The translations under genes were made by a program, and so were the position numbers. 64,000 nucleotides of DNA from an uncultured Lachnospiraceae bacterium (lineage in GTDB: Bacteria; Bacillota; Clostridia; Lachnospirales; Lachnospiraceae), in assembly GCA_910577735.1 (NCBI GenBank), contig CAJTOO010000001.1, positions 189,782 to 253,781 on the forward strand, given 5' to 3'. Positions 47,067 to 57,103 of this stretch are shown piece after piece. The number at the start of each line of letters is the position of its first letter. The first letter of the stretch is position 1. The notes beneath the pieces are model-generated. The model saw only the letters and a list, made by a program, of their open reading frames with translations, was not told the DNA's origin and did no database searches.

Positions 47067-48464
47067 TTACAACGAAATCCACCCCAGCACATTGGCAATG
47101 GAACTGAGCAGTATAATAGCAATACAGATTGGCGCCAGATACTTTAAGAAGAACTTATACAGCTTTTTCCTGCGGAATCCGGAAGAAATTTCTACTTCTT
47201 CCTCAATCTTTTGAATGCCAACCACCCGCAGAATTAAGAAACAAGTCGCCAGTGCACCTATCGGCATCATGACAGAATTAGTCAAAAAGTCAAAGAAATC
47301 CAAAAACTGCATACCCAGGATTCTCACCCCGTCCCAAATACCATAACCAAGCGCCGACGCAGAACCCAACACAAACGACACAAACACCATAATCAGGCAG
47401 CTTTTCGCACGGCTCAAATGCAACTCATCCTGTAAAGTCGCCACACTGGCTTCCATAATCGAAATAGCGCTTGTCAGCGCCGCAAACAAAAACATCAGGA
47501 AAAAGGCAAGCGCTACCACCGTGCCCGCACTCATGCTGGCAAATATCTTAGGCAGAGTAATAAAGGTAAGGGAAGGCCCCGCCTTTAACGTTGCCATATC
47601 CCCTCCAGAAAAGGCAAAAACTGCCGGAATGATCATCAGACCGCCCAACATTGCGATTCCTGTATCAAAAATTTCCACCTGCGAGGTACTTTTCTCAATA
47701 TCCATATCCCTGCCAATGTAGGATCCGTACGTATAAAGCACGCCCATGGCAATGGACAGCGAATAAAACATCTGTCCCATGGCGGCAACTACAGTCATCC
47801 AGGAAAAGTTCTCAAAGTTCGGTACCAGGAAATACTTGACTCCCTCAAATGCACCGGGACGAGTCATAACATAAATTGCCACAAAAACTGCCAACACCAC
47901 AAGCACCGGCATCATTACCTTCGTCACTCTCTCAACGCCCTGTTCCACACCGGCCAGGATTACGGCAAAAACAAAAAAGGTAAATAACAAGAACCAAAAT
48001 TCAACATTTCCGGATGATGCAATAAACTCGGAAAAATATCCATCTCCAGCCAATGCACCTGCATTACCACGCAGATACTCGATCAAAAATTTGAGTACCC
48101 ATCCGCCTATCACACAATAATACGGAACGATAATCATAGGTACTACTGCATTAATCCAGCCTCCAAAGTGAAACGGCAGACTTTTGCCGAAACAATGAAA
48201 CGCACCCACCGGGCCCTTCTTGGTCATGCGCCCCAAAGCCGTTTCCGATACGATCAACACATAACCAAAAGTAACCGTCAGAATCAGATAAACTAACAAA
48301 AACATTCCGCCGCCATACTTGGCCGCAAGATATGGAAACCGCCAGATGTTGCCAAGACCTACCGCGGAACCTGCAACCGCCAGAACATAACCGATACGTC
48401 CGGAAAATTTTCCTCTTGCTCCACCCTTCTTTTCTGACCCCTTGTCAGATGTTGCTTCCCCCAT
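47067..48464 (-). CDS. Sodium:neurotransmitter symporter family (SNF/NSS) transporter
   Basis: 465 residues with about 12 membrane helices. The N-terminal motif GRIGYVLAVAGSAVGLGNIWRFPYLAAKYGGG is the sodium and substrate-binding TM1 region of the NSS/LeuT fold. Bacterial members carry amino acids. GGGAGG precedes the ATG. A promoter lies just upstream at 48500-48529. Confidence 0.92.
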   Translation of the reverse strand: MGEATSDKGSEKKGGARGKFSGRIGYVLAVAGSAVGLGNIWRFPYLAAKYGGGMFLLVYLILTVTFGYVLIVSETALGRMTKKGPVGAFHCFGKSLPFHFGGWINAVVPMIIVPYYCVIGGWVLKFLIEYLRGNAGALAGDGYFSEFIASSGNVEFWFLLFTFFVFAVILAGVEQGVERVTKVMMPVLVVLAVFVAIYVMTRPGAFEGVKYFLVPNFENFSWMTVVAAMGQMFYSLSIAMGVLYTYGSYIGRDMDIEKSTSQVEIFDTGIAMLGGLMIIPAVFAFSGGDMATLKAGPSLTFITLPKIFASMSAGTVVALAFFLMFLFAALTSAISIMEASVATLQDELHLSRAKSCLIMVFVSFVLGSASALGYGIWDGVRILGMQFLDFFDFLTNSVMMPIGALATCFLILRVVGIQKIEEEVEISSGFRRKKLYKFFLKYLAPICIAIILLSSIANVLGWISL

Positions 48465-48499
48465 AAGTAGTCCCTCCCATTTTAATAATATTACGTTCC

Positions 48500-48529
48500 A
48501 TTATAACCTTACAAATCCATGCCTGTCCA
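48500..48529 (-). promoter_or_regulatory. Promoter of the NSS symporter gene
   Basis: Minus strand TGGACA (48529-48524), 18-bp spacer, TATAAT (48505-48500), about 36 bp before the start. The remaining intergenic part (48530-48761) holds an imperfect ACAGGCT/AGCCTGT hairpin near 48590-48626 and nothing else I can name. Confidence 0.6.
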
Positions 48530-48761
48530 CTGATTTTATAAAAGAAACTATGACTTTTTCTTTTTCACTATGATATTGACCCAGGGCTTAACAGGCTGAT
48601 GAATTTATTCTGAATCATTAGCCTGTCCTCCTATCTCTTTTCAATGTCTCTCTGTCGACAACTGTTGGCCTGCCATCATCCTGTCACATTCTGACCCTTT
48701 GCACATTCAAATTTCTCCTTTTTCTCTGTATTTTCCTCCCTATCTCAAAACCTGTTTTTCA

Positions 48762-49598
48762 TCAATCCCGCATCACATCCGCCATCTGCGCCAATGCTTT
48801 CTTTTCCCCTCTCGCCACACGGTCACTGAACTTTTGTATTCTTTTGTCTTTACAAAACATCACATCCATTCTGCTCGCGGCAGTCAGTTCTCCTTTCGTA
48901 AAATATTTCTTTCGCTCCCGCAGAATACGGATATAATGATCCAGCATACGTTCCATACCCTCCATGCCCTCCGATGCCAGGGAACACATGACATTTCCTG
49001 CGCCGCTTAAGTCCCTGATATTTTCCGGTGTGATATTCCCGTCAAAAAATACCTGAAAATGTTCCCGTCTGATCCATTCCAGATGCTCCTGTGGACTACT
49101 CCAATAAGAAGCAAACTCGCCTCCCGGGAAAGATGCCCGCAAAAAAGCCGGAACATAATCCCAATAAGGATTTCTTCCCCGCAGGGAATTTAACTGTCTG
49201 TCCGGGAGTATAAATACATTCTCTCTTCCCATGCCAAGCGCAAATAATGTGCTTAGTTTTACTGTAATCGGCATAGATGCAGGCAGAAGTTTTTGCAGGT
49301 TGTTTCCCCCTATCAGCTCTCTTAAGAAATCATATTTGCTGTATATGTTTCCCACCTGCCGGATTACCTCCATATCATTTATCCTGACAATGGTATGCCT
49401 GAGCGGAAGCCAGAGGCTGAACATCGTGTCCGCTTCCAGACAGCCTCCTGTCAAGACACAATCCCGGTCATGCCATCTACGGTATTCTTCATGTGCTTCC
49501 ACATTATCGTAATATTCTCCGGCAGGCTTATGGTCGTCATACCAGATCCACTCTTCTATTTTGTTCCTGATAGGTTTATAAATATCTTTTTTGCGCAT
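48762..49598 (-). CDS. Conserved-looking protein of unknown function
   Basis: 278 residues, not recognised. No signal peptide or membrane segment is seen. It is rich in Arg, Asp and aromatic residues (KIEEWIWYDDH; ADTMFSLWLPLRHTIVRIN; GRNPYWDYVPAFL). It ends with a basic helix (SDRVARGEKKALAQMADVMRD). The layout is that of a soluble enzyme rather than a regulator. It stands alone on the minus strand, between the symporter promoter and the terminator of the phosphoesterase. Confidence 0.6.
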   Translation of the reverse strand: MRKKDIYKPIRNKIEEWIWYDDHKPAGEYYDNVEAHEEYRRWHDRDCVLTGGCLEADTMFSLWLPLRHTIVRINDMEVIRQVGNIYSKYDFLRELIGGNNLQKLLPASMPITVKLSTLFALGMGRENVFILPDRQLNSLRGRNPYWDYVPAFLRASFPGGEFASYWSSPQEHLEWIRREHFQVFFDGNITPENIRDLSGAGNVMCSLASEGMEGMERMLDHYIRILRERKKYFTKGELTAASRMDVMFCKDKRIQKFSDRVARGEKKALAQMADVMRD

Positions 49599-49640
49599 AA
49601 AACTCTCTCCCTTTTATGTATGCTTACTTTCATATATAAT

Positions 49641-49673
49641 AAAAAATGAGAAGGTGGTTTTTTCCACCCTCTC
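49641..49673 (-). terminator. Terminator of the metallophosphoesterase gene
   Basis: Minus strand stem GAGAGGGTGG/CCACCTTCTC with one mismatch and an AAAAAA loop, followed by ATTTTTTATT. It lies 30 bp after the phosphoesterase stop. Confidence 0.85.
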
Positions 49674-49702
49674 GCTCTTATTTTACATATTTATATTCTT
49701 GC

Positions 49703-50494
49703 CTAATATCTGTCCCTTATCTTATCCAGACGCCCATTTTTCAAATCCCCTTTCAGGGAATAGTACTTCATTTCCTTCTCATCGTAAACTAATACCGGTA
49801 TGACACCGCTTCTTTCTACACCGCCATCAATATAATAGTGGCTCCATCTGTCATGCCATACATCGTGAAATCCCCTCTCATTTACTATAGAGGAAGTAGC
49901 AGTATGCCCGGCTATGATGTCCATATAAAACGCACCTGTCGTCGGCGGATACTTACTGACAAAATAATAATCCGGCGTGCCCACATTCCACCAGTCACCT
50001 GCTTCTTCGTCAATCCCTGCATGAACAAAAATCTGTGTGTCTGTCGTATAATAATAGGGAAGCTGTCTCATCCATGCCATTAATTCCTTATGATTATCCT
50101 TTATGCACTGGCGAATGAATTCATACACTTTCCCTGCACGCCGCTTTACTGCCAATTCTTTCAGTTCCGTCATTTGCTCTTTGTTTAAAAATGTCCTGCT
50201 GGTATTAAGGTTTTCATCTTCTCCAATCCAGTCCCGGTTTTTCTTTTCCAGAAATTCCAGGAACCATTCTTCATGATTGCCCCGTAAGACAATAATCTTA
50301 TTGGGACCATACGCCTGCTGTATGTCGTAGATTTTTTGCAATACTTTGTAACTTTCAGGCCCTCTGTCTATGTAATCACCCAGCAGAATCAGCTTGTCCT
50401 TCCCTGCTTTTACAGTTTCTAAATCATTTAAGTCATGGATTCTATTTATAAACTCATCAAAACATCCGTGAATATCGCTCATTGCAAACAGCAT
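49703..50494 (-). CDS. Calcineurin-like metallophosphoesterase (PPP-type)
   Basis: 263 residues. The metal motifs are SDIHGCFDE, LLGDYIDRGPES, LRGNHEEW, then FVHAG and AGHT. This is the PPP-type serine/threonine phosphatase or diadenosine tetraphosphatase group. It is cytoplasmic. The insertion between GNHE and FVHAG is longer than in short ApaH-type enzymes, so substrate choice is open. It stands as a single gene with its own terminator. Confidence 0.88.
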   Translation of the reverse strand: MLFAMSDIHGCFDEFINRIHDLNDLETVKAGKDKLILLGDYIDRGPESYKVLQKIYDIQQAYGPNKIIVLRGNHEEWFLEFLEKKNRDWIGEDENLNTSRTFLNKEQMTELKELAVKRRAGKVYEFIRQCIKDNHKELMAWMRQLPYYYTTDTQIFVHAGIDEEAGDWWNVGTPDYYFVSKYPPTTGAFYMDIIAGHTATSSIVNERGFHDVWHDRWSHYYIDGGVERSGVIPVLVYDEKEMKYYSLKGDLKNGRLDKIRDRY

Positions 50495-50590
50495 ATATGT
50501 TCCCTTTTCATGAAAAAGTTTTAATATAATCTAAAAAAATAATTGTTTCGACCTGCGGAGTCTGCGATGATTTCCACCCGTTTATACTGC

Positions 50591-51655
50591 TCACGCCCTT
50601 TCAGCATCCCCTTGGAACAACTTTCTCAGCCTTATCAACATTCTGGTGCTTCGAGCCATTATGAAGCATGACGCATTGACACAAAATTCTTCTATCTGTT
50701 TAATGCTATGCGGCAATGCATCTGTTTTCCCCGAAAAAAAGTCCGAGAAATGCCCTATCCATAATTCTTTGGGCATACCATAACTGCCATTAACATTTTG
50801 ATTGACAAAATCCTGCAAATAGTTTTTTTCAATGAAGCACTGCCAGCTTGGCCTGTCATCCTCTTGAAAGGAATTAAGCCAGTTTTCATATAATTTAATT
50901 CTATTTTTTGATTCTCCTATGATATGTCTTATTTTATTCTCATTCTTTACATTATTCTCTCTACAAATGTAATAATCATATATAGTTTTTAATGTTAAAT
51001 CCCAGTAGTCGCTTAATCTACCTGTTCCCCTTGGCCCATTACAGTCTGCCGGTACAGGAATAAAATTCCCCAGCGTATGGTAAACTGACAAGAAGTCTTT
51101 CAACCCCTCGATTTTATCATATTTTTCTTCCTGCTCTGATTTCTCTTCTGCGTATCTGCTGATTATATATGCGATACTAACATTCTGTTTTTTGTATTTT
51201 ACTGGTTTAATAGCCCCTCTCTTATTATACTGTTCCAATGTCTCGATACGCTTCTTTTCCTTTGGATTATATTTATATAATTCACCCAAAGTCGTATTTG
51301 CGGAATTCATGGTTTCTCCCTGAATCTTATTGCCCTTTTTACAATAATTCAAACTTTTTACATCACACCAAAGCGTTTTATAAATTATCTGAAGTAAATC
51401 GCTCCCACTATCCGGATCAGGAATTCTTCCAAATCTTTTGTTACATTCTTCTTTATAGGCAGCTCCACATGCCATAACGCCTGCTTTCCCCTCTTCATAA
51501 CAAGTAAGTGGCAAAGCTGTTTTATACATATATGCAAAAAATTTCTCATAAGTATCTTGAAAACCATCTAACTTACAATATTCCTCACTCGCCCCATCAT
51601 TAGAAAAATCATATCTATCCGGTGCCGTTAACGCAAGAAACTCTTCTATCTTCAT
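50591..51655 (-). CDS. Unknown protein coupled to a WYL regulator
   Basis: About 354 residues, not recognised. It is soluble, with scattered Cys (GVMACGAAYKEEC; LWCDVKSLNYC) and a C-terminal helical region ending LIRLRKLFQGDAERA. I chose ATG 51655 because GGAGGAGG lies just upstream; a start at 51694 inside the WYL gene is also in frame. Its 5' end abuts the WYL-gene stop, so the two are one transcript. WYL regulators often control stress or defence functions, which gives a hint but no function. Confidence 0.65.
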   Translation of the reverse strand: MKIEEFLALTAPDRYDFSNDGASEEYCKLDGFQDTYEKFFAYMYKTALPLTCYEEGKAGVMACGAAYKEECNKRFGRIPDPDSGSDLLQIIYKTLWCDVKSLNYCKKGNKIQGETMNSANTTLGELYKYNPKEKKRIETLEQYNKRGAIKPVKYKKQNVSIAYIISRYAEEKSEQEEKYDKIEGLKDFLSVYHTLGNFIPVPADCNGPRGTGRLSDYWDLTLKTIYDYYICRENNVKNENKIRHIIGESKNRIKLYENWLNSFQEDDRPSWQCFIEKNYLQDFVNQNVNGSYGMPKELWIGHFSDFFSGKTDALPHSIKQIEEFCVNASCFIMARSTRMLIRLRKLFQGDAERA

Positions 51656-51674
51656 CTTCACCTCCTCCTCACTG

Positions 51675-52898
51675 CTAAAGTCCATACTTAACATTCAGGT
51701 TCCGTATCTTCTCTATCACACCATTTCGCACCTCTTCCGGCGCGACCACCTCCACCCGGTCGCTGTACTGGAGCGCCCAGTGTGCCATGGCAAACGGAGA
51801 ACATTCCACTTTCACAATATCGTCGTACGGGGCCGTCTCTTCGGTTTTCACAAATTTAAACCGATCCCCAAACCAATCATGCAGGAAAGTGTAATCCGCT
51901 CTGATCCGTCTTGTGGGGTTGTCCTCCTGCTTCGGACTTTTTATTTTCAGTGTAATCCATACCGGCCTGTCATAAGCCATGTTCAGATGTTTTAGTTGAA
52001 AATCCTCTGTCCATGTCAAAGGCAGATTCTCCACATCTTTTGGAGCAATCCTTGGCAGGCCCTTACCTTCCAATTTCTCATCTGCACTCGGAATCTCTAT
52101 ATCCGTCATCAGATCAATCCGCCAGATAGACATGTTTTTCACAGTTTTGTCTTTTAAGAAAAGTTCTTTGCAGGCCAGTAGGTAATATCTTCCGCTGCTT
52201 GCCACAATATAATAAGGGCTTACTGTATCCTTTCTGTTCCGGATTGGCTCCAGTCTCTTTTGATAGGTGTAGCCGTTAAACCGGAAGGAAACCTGCACAT
52301 GATGATCTATGGCCTTTTGGATGGTCAACAGATTGATTCGTAATTGTTCTCTGTTAACAAGTTCCGGCTCCATCACCTTGCAGATTTGTTTCGGTCCTTT
52401 CTGATAGAATTTCGTGGTTAGATTCTGCTCGACTTTGTCAATCAGATGCTGTGCGGATCTCGTGTCCAGAGTCTTGGCGGACAGGATGCCTTCTATGATG
52501 CTGTTAATCTCATCGTAGGAAAATGTTCTATTATAATATAAGCCGTCAACATGCATCGTCTGATCGGCAAATGCATCATACGCTTCATCACTGTCAAACT
52601 CCGCTTCCTCATCAGATGCTTCTGCATCATCCCCATAATATTTTTGAAAGTCATGGAAATAAATCTTCCAGTCCTTCTCCTGTTTGTATCCAAACTCATC
52701 ACTGTTCATTGCGCGGGCCATATCTTTAATCAGCCTGTTAAAAGTTTCCTTGTCGCCGATGAACTCCGCCACTTCGGACGCTTTTCTCATTTCCGCCTGG
52801 GTTGTGGGATGTTCGCGGTCTGTATTGTTTTTCAGATACTCCCAGATTTTAAACATTCTTTCAAATCTTGCCGCTTTGGTTAGTTTTCTTTTTGCCAT
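51675..52898 (-). CDS. WYL-domain transcriptional regulator
   Basis: 407 residues. An N-terminal helix-turn-helix (about 8-75) includes FERMFKIWEYLKNNTDREHPTTQAEM. The WYL-type ligand-binding domain has SFRFNGYTYQKRLEPIRNRKDTVSPYYIVASSGRYYLLAC, where the usual W-Y-L is varied, and a WCX-type C-terminal domain reaches VEVVAPEEVRNGVIEKIRNL. It is probably a local regulator for the coupled unknown gene. Confidence 0.85.
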   Translation of the reverse strand: MAKRKLTKAARFERMFKIWEYLKNNTDREHPTTQAEMRKASEVAEFIGDKETFNRLIKDMARAMNSDEFGYKQEKDWKIYFHDFQKYYGDDAEASDEEAEFDSDEAYDAFADQTMHVDGLYYNRTFSYDEINSIIEGILSAKTLDTRSAQHLIDKVEQNLTTKFYQKGPKQICKVMEPELVNREQLRINLLTIQKAIDHHVQVSFRFNGYTYQKRLEPIRNRKDTVSPYYIVASSGRYYLLACKELFLKDKTVKNMSIWRIDLMTDIEIPSADEKLEGKGLPRIAPKDVENLPLTWTEDFQLKHLNMAYDRPVWITLKIKSPKQEDNPTRRIRADYTFLHDWFGDRFKFVKTEETAPYDDIVKVECSPFAMAHWALQYSDRVEVVAPEEVRNGVIEKIRNLNVKYGL

Positions 52899-53012
52899 AG
52901 ATTTATCCGCTTTCTTTTAGTTCCAGAGTATTCTGTAACGGATAACAAGGTATCCTTTACTGTTATCTGAGTATAGCAGGTTGGCGGCCGGATTTTTCCA
53001 CCTTGTCACTGT

Positions 53013-53270
53013 CTAATCCTCTATTATCTGTATTGTCAATTGGATATGCGGCTTACTGTAACAAAGGTAGTTTTGTTTCCTTACCAGCTCTAATCTTTCT
53101 TCAAACGTGGAGGAATTCTCAATCCCATAGAAGCAGTCCTCATACCATGTCTTAAAAAGATTGTTTGAGACACCCTCCCATTTACACGCAGGCTCTACAA
53201 TGTTCTTGAATACCCCTTCCTCTACTCTGGCAATCTCTTCATCCCCTAATATCATACTTATAACCCTCAT
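53013..53270 (-). CDS. Small protein of unknown function
   Basis: 85 residues from ATG 53270, chosen because GGAGG lies 6 nt upstream; an earlier in-frame start at 53300 lacks one. No recognised motif. The sequence MRVISMILGDEEIARVEEGVFKNIV and the closing HIQLTIQIIED suggest a small alpha/beta protein. It stands alone between the WYL-regulator gene and the LysM lipoprotein on the same strand. Confidence 0.6.
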   Translation of the reverse strand: MRVISMILGDEEIARVEEGVFKNIVEPACKWEGVSNNLFKTWYEDCFYGIENSSTFEERLELVRKQNYLCYSKPHIQLTIQIIED

Positions 53271-53375
53271 CCTGTACCTCCACTGTTTTTCCTTTATCAT
53301 ACGTTAAGTCTTCATGCTTTTCAATCAATTGATTTTAATCACATTTGCCGTAGTTTTGGCATCCGTACAAATTTT

Positions 53376-55760
53376 TTAGGTTTCAAACTGCTCCCTCGCT
53401 GCCTCAAACAGATTGTGAAGATAAGGATACTCCCACTGATCTGCACCTACGTTGGGAATCATGCCGTCACCCCAGCCCATACCCGGCTCGCCGCCATAAT
53501 CCGTGAAACTGGCCGCCACATAACGGACAGTATTTACCAGCACAGTGTTCGGCTCCTGCTTCCGCACGCCGATCACTTCCGCCATATTGTCTTTGCCAAA
53601 CTTGAAGAAGTCCACATATTCCAGGATTTCTTCCCCTGTATCATACTCAAAATAGTACCCGCACAAATCGCATCCGTCTTCCATATGGCTCTTTTCAAAA
53701 GTAAGATTTGATACTCTTCCCGGACAAAGCTCTTCGCCGCACCGTATTACCTCTGCCTGAAACGCTTCCCAGGCCTCCGGTTCATAGAACGGATTTTGCC
53801 CCACGGGGTTGGTTATCGGCAGGCTGTGAATCTGATTCTCTTCCTCCCAGGGCATATAGCTCAAATCGCCATTCAGAAAATAGTAGGCAAACCCATCCGG
53901 CTGTTCAATCCGGAAACTCCCCTCAGAGCACAGACCGCCCCTGGAATACGGGTCTTTGCGGATATAGAAAACTTCCGGTATATATACCGTCTCACCTGCC
54001 AGCAGATAATCCGGATTCTTTGGCGCATCCTCGGCCCTCACAATCGTCGGCCACTTGCAGCCGCTTCCGTAAAAACGTTCACTGATACGCCAGAGGCTGT
54101 CTCCTTCCTGCACCTCATATTCCAACATCGTATCGCCTGTGAGTTTGATATAGTCCTCCAGATTAGCCCCCTCCGGCAGCTCCTGAACCGGCGCAAAAGG
54201 ATCTTTCCTTTCCCGCTTGCTTTTTTCCTCCTGCTCTTTTTCCGTTAAGCCGTTTGCCACCGCATGTCTGCTGTTTTCCACCTCTTTTTTCGTCTTGCGC
54301 ACAAATTGTTCTGTCTGCGAATCCCAGAGCAGGTAAGAGGGGGGTGTATATCCTTCCTCCTCCGCTTTTGCGCCACTCGCATGAACCGGCGCACCGACCC
54401 GCATGTCTGCATAACCGTCACCGTTCAGATCGGGATAAGTGATGGTATCGGGCAGCTCAATACTCAAGGATAAGCTGCACTCCTGCAGTACTTCGCCGGT
54501 CTCCATATCCGTCACTGTCATATCATAAGGTTCATCCATACAATAACCGTTCAAAAGGTAATACCGAAGTTCTGTATCCGCTTCCCCGGCAGATATTTCT
54601 TTTTCATTCACGGAAGTCTCCTCTTCGTCTTCTGTCAAAGAACTGGCAACGGAAATAAAGTAATCTCTCCTGAAATCATCCATATAATCCGAAACAGAAA
54701 CCTCCTCATCCTTATCCGCAAGCGAAAAGTGCAAAGACAGCATCCTGCCGCTCTCCGTAAGCGGCAGCTCGTAATCGGCCTCCACAAGCAGGCCAAAATA
54801 CCGCATAATCCCTTCGTCTCCGGCAGATTCCCAATTCTCATCGATTCCACGGACTTCCAGAAAGCTGCGCTTCGGATTCTCCAGCTCGGTCAATCTCTTG
54901 TCGTGGTCGATCCAGTACAGGCTTTCCTCGTCCAGCCCCCAGCCGCCCCCTTGATCCCCGCAGCGCTGAAAAAGATCATGAAACACATATTCCAGGGTTT
55001 CGTCATCCTTTTCCGATGGAGCGTTCAACAGAGTAAGTCCATATGCCGTCCGTTCCTTCACATAAAGGTTTACCCTGGAGCTGCGCCTATTCAAACAAAA
55101 AAGTTCATAGCCGTCCACCTCATCCACTGTTTCCTGTATATAGTAAAACAGTTTTCCGTTGTCCGCGCTCCATGCTGACAGAGGATGCTCTTTTGTATCA
55201 AATTTTCTCTTCAGAATGCGGTATAAGTCGAGGGCATGGTCATCCTCCGTCATGGGGAAGGTATAGTACAAAAAACGAAGCGCGTCCTCATCCGTTTCCT
55301 GCATAGCTGCCTCATTTAACGCCCCTTCCATTTCCGCCAGTGAATTGTAATACCGCCATGTCACATCTGCTTCTCCCGCAAATCGATAAGCCGGCGGCTC
55401 ATCCCACTCGGTTTCCAGCCTTTCCCCTTCATAATCCCTTATCACAATTTCCGCACCGGCATAAGGGCTTACACAAGTATGTTCATATAAATATCCGCTA
55501 AGCTCCTGTACCTGACAACCAGCATACTCCTTGGACCATTCCTGCGGTTCTTGCTTGGTTTCAACGCCATTCGCTTCTTCCGCTCTATCGCCCGCTCCAG
55601 ACATCTTTCCCACATCAGAACGATTCCCGGCGTCGGAATCTTCCCATTCGTCTTGCTTTCCATCCAGCTCTCCTGACGATGCTCCGCAGGCCGCAAGCAG
55701 CAAACTAAGTATCACTATAGCGATAATGTGGTTTTCTCTTTTTTTGTTTCTTTTTTTCAC
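53376..55760 (-). CDS. LysM-containing lipoprotein
   Basis: 794 residues. The signal peptide ends in a lipobox, LSLLLAAC, so the mature protein starts with lipidated Cys (about residue 25). A long acidic, beta-rich extracytoplasmic portion with a VCBS/FG-GAP-like TYPDLNGDGYADMRVG follows, and a LysM domain lies at about 570-620 (YEVQEGDSLWRISERFYGSG...LLAGETVYIP). LysM binds peptidoglycan, so the protein should tie membrane and wall. The rest has no assigned function. The promoter is probably the TATAAT near 55833-55838. Confidence 0.8.
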   Translation of the reverse strand: MKKRNKKRENHIIAIVILSLLLAACGASSGELDGKQDEWEDSDAGNRSDVGKMSGAGDRAEEANGVETKQEPQEWSKEYAGCQVQELSGYLYEHTCVSPYAGAEIVIRDYEGERLETEWDEPPAYRFAGEADVTWRYYNSLAEMEGALNEAAMQETDEDALRFLYYTFPMTEDDHALDLYRILKRKFDTKEHPLSAWSADNGKLFYYIQETVDEVDGYELFCLNRRSSRVNLYVKERTAYGLTLLNAPSEKDDETLEYVFHDLFQRCGDQGGGWGLDEESLYWIDHDKRLTELENPKRSFLEVRGIDENWESAGDEGIMRYFGLLVEADYELPLTESGRMLSLHFSLADKDEEVSVSDYMDDFRRDYFISVASSLTEDEEETSVNEKEISAGEADTELRYYLLNGYCMDEPYDMTVTDMETGEVLQECSLSLSIELPDTITYPDLNGDGYADMRVGAPVHASGAKAEEEGYTPPSYLLWDSQTEQFVRKTKKEVENSRHAVANGLTEKEQEEKSKRERKDPFAPVQELPEGANLEDYIKLTGDTMLEYEVQEGDSLWRISERFYGSGCKWPTIVRAEDAPKNPDYLLAGETVYIPEVFYIRKDPYSRGGLCSEGSFRIEQPDGFAYYFLNGDLSYMPWEEENQIHSLPITNPVGQNPFYEPEAWEAFQAEVIRCGEELCPGRVSNLTFEKSHMEDGCDLCGYYFEYDTGEEILEYVDFFKFGKDNMAEVIGVRKQEPNTVLVNTVRYVAASFTDYGGEPGMGWGDGMIPNVGADQWEYPYLHNLFEAAREQFET

Positions 55761-56054
55761 ACTCTTTCCAATGTCCCCCTTTTTAAATTTTCTTTCTTCT
55801 TACACGTAAGGGCTTCTTATGTCCAATTTTTTTAATTATAACATGTTGGTAATAGAGTTTTAAATTATCTTTACGGATTTATGATAATTTTTCGTGCCAT
55901 TTTATTCTTGAGAAAGCGACACCACTGTAGCGAAATTGAATTGTGTTACTTTATCCCACATTGTCAAAAATTACGGCGCTGTTCCTCAACCTGAATTTAT
56001 GTGATAAAATGATCATAAAAGATAATCTCATTATAGGAGAGCACAGGGAAAAAA

Positions 56055-56663
56055 ATGAAAGACAGGAAAAATATACTGATCAGAATATTGGTTTCGGCAG
56101 CAGGAATATTAGCCATAGCGGCAATGGTCCTGGGATTCCGGCTTCGCGGCAGTGTGCCGATACGGGCAGGCCAGACCAAACTGCCGTCCACAGATGTGAC
56201 TATCTACAGGCAGGATGACCCGCTGTGGGCAGACGATGCCCTGGGGGACTCTTCCTTTACCATGAAGTCCTCCGGATGCCTGGTGTCCTGTATCGCCTCC
56301 GCAGTCAGCATGGAAAGCGGGGATGAAGTGACTCCGGGTGAACTAAACAAACTTTTTACAGAAAACGGCGCGTATGATAACGAGGGAAACATTCAGTGGT
56401 CGGCCATTGATAGCATCAATGGATATTCCACACAGGTTTATTCTGGCGTTTCTCAAAAGGAAATCGAGCAATGTCTTATAGATGGCCGCTACCCGATTGT
56501 GCGTGTGAGAGTAAACGCCATCGGCAATTTTCATTATGTGTTAATCGTCGGCACGGAAGACGGAGATTATATCTGCATGGATCCGCTGAAGGATGAGCTG
56601 ACCAGATTGTCTCAGTATGCGGGAAGGGTGTACGCTGTGCGGGTGGTGTGGGTAGACAGGTAA
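56055..56663 (+). CDS. C39-like papain-fold peptidase or transglutaminase, membrane-anchored
   Basis: 202 residues. An N-terminal membrane helix (LIRILVSAAGILAIAAMVLGF) is followed by the C39_2-type domain: DPLWADDALGDSSFTMKSSGCLVSCIAS with the nucleophilic Cys, and NFHYVLIVG with the catalytic His, then CMDPLKD with the Asp. It should act outside the cell as a thiol peptidase. It is a single gene on the plus strand with AGGAGAGC and AGGGA before the ATG. The target is unknown. Confidence 0.78.
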   Translation: MKDRKNILIRILVSAAGILAIAAMVLGFRLRGSVPIRAGQTKLPSTDVTIYRQDDPLWADDALGDSSFTMKSSGCLVSCIASAVSMESGDEVTPGELNKLFTENGAYDNEGNIQWSAIDSINGYSTQVYSGVSQKEIEQCLIDGRYPIVRVRVNAIGNFHYVLIVGTEDGDYICMDPLKDELTRLSQYAGRVYAVRVVWVDR

Positions 56664-56748
56664 GCTCATTTTACTATTTCATAATGATCCTTAAGGTCAT
56701 TTAACATACTATAATATGTGCCAGTTCATTATAAGGAAGTTGTTTTGC

Positions 56749-57036
56749 CTAGGCCTCATCTGCTTCCATTGCATTTTCAGCCTCTACTTTAATTAACTTC
56801 TCTCTGTAAATTGCTTCAAGGTTATTCCAGAACTTTGCCGGTACACCAAGCACCATTTCCAATCGAACAGACACCTCCGGCGTCAGCTGAACATCTCCAT
56901 TAATCAGTTTGCTAATGTGCTTTTCTGACATATCCATCCTGGCTGCAAATTCCTTCTGGCTCATTCCTCTGTCATTAAGCTGTTCCTTAATCGTTGCTCC
57001 AGGTGGTGTTGCAATAAAACTACGACTTCTCACCAT
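56749..57036 (-). CDS. HigA-like antitoxin-type regulator without a visible toxin partner
   Basis: 95 residues. The helix-turn-helix reads MSQKEFAARMDMSEKHISKLINGDVQLTPEVSVRLEMVLGVPAKFWNNLEAIYRE, the HigA/VapA-family pattern. AGGAGGTGG precedes the ATG. No HigB-like toxin gene is found on either side, so it is an orphan. Related proteins have an added C-terminal ImmA/IrrE-type domain; here only a short acidic tail follows, so truncation is possible. Confidence 0.8.
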   Translation of the reverse strand: MVRSRSFIATPPGATIKEQLNDRGMSQKEFAARMDMSEKHISKLINGDVQLTPEVSVRLEMVLGVPAKFWNNLEAIYREKLIKVEAENAMEADEA

Positions 57037-57103
57037 AGTGCCACCTCCTATTTGGAAGATTAAATAAATTGATACTTAATTGCTACAGAAAAGTACCGAT
57101 CCG

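Noticed and set aside
48586..48630. Terminator of the unknown gene at 48762
   Set aside because: The ACAGGCT/AGCCTGT hairpin has a bulge and no T run on the minus strand.
56749..57036. Complete HigBA toxin-antitoxin pair
   Set aside because: Only the HigA-like regulator is present; neither flank encodes a HigB-like toxin.
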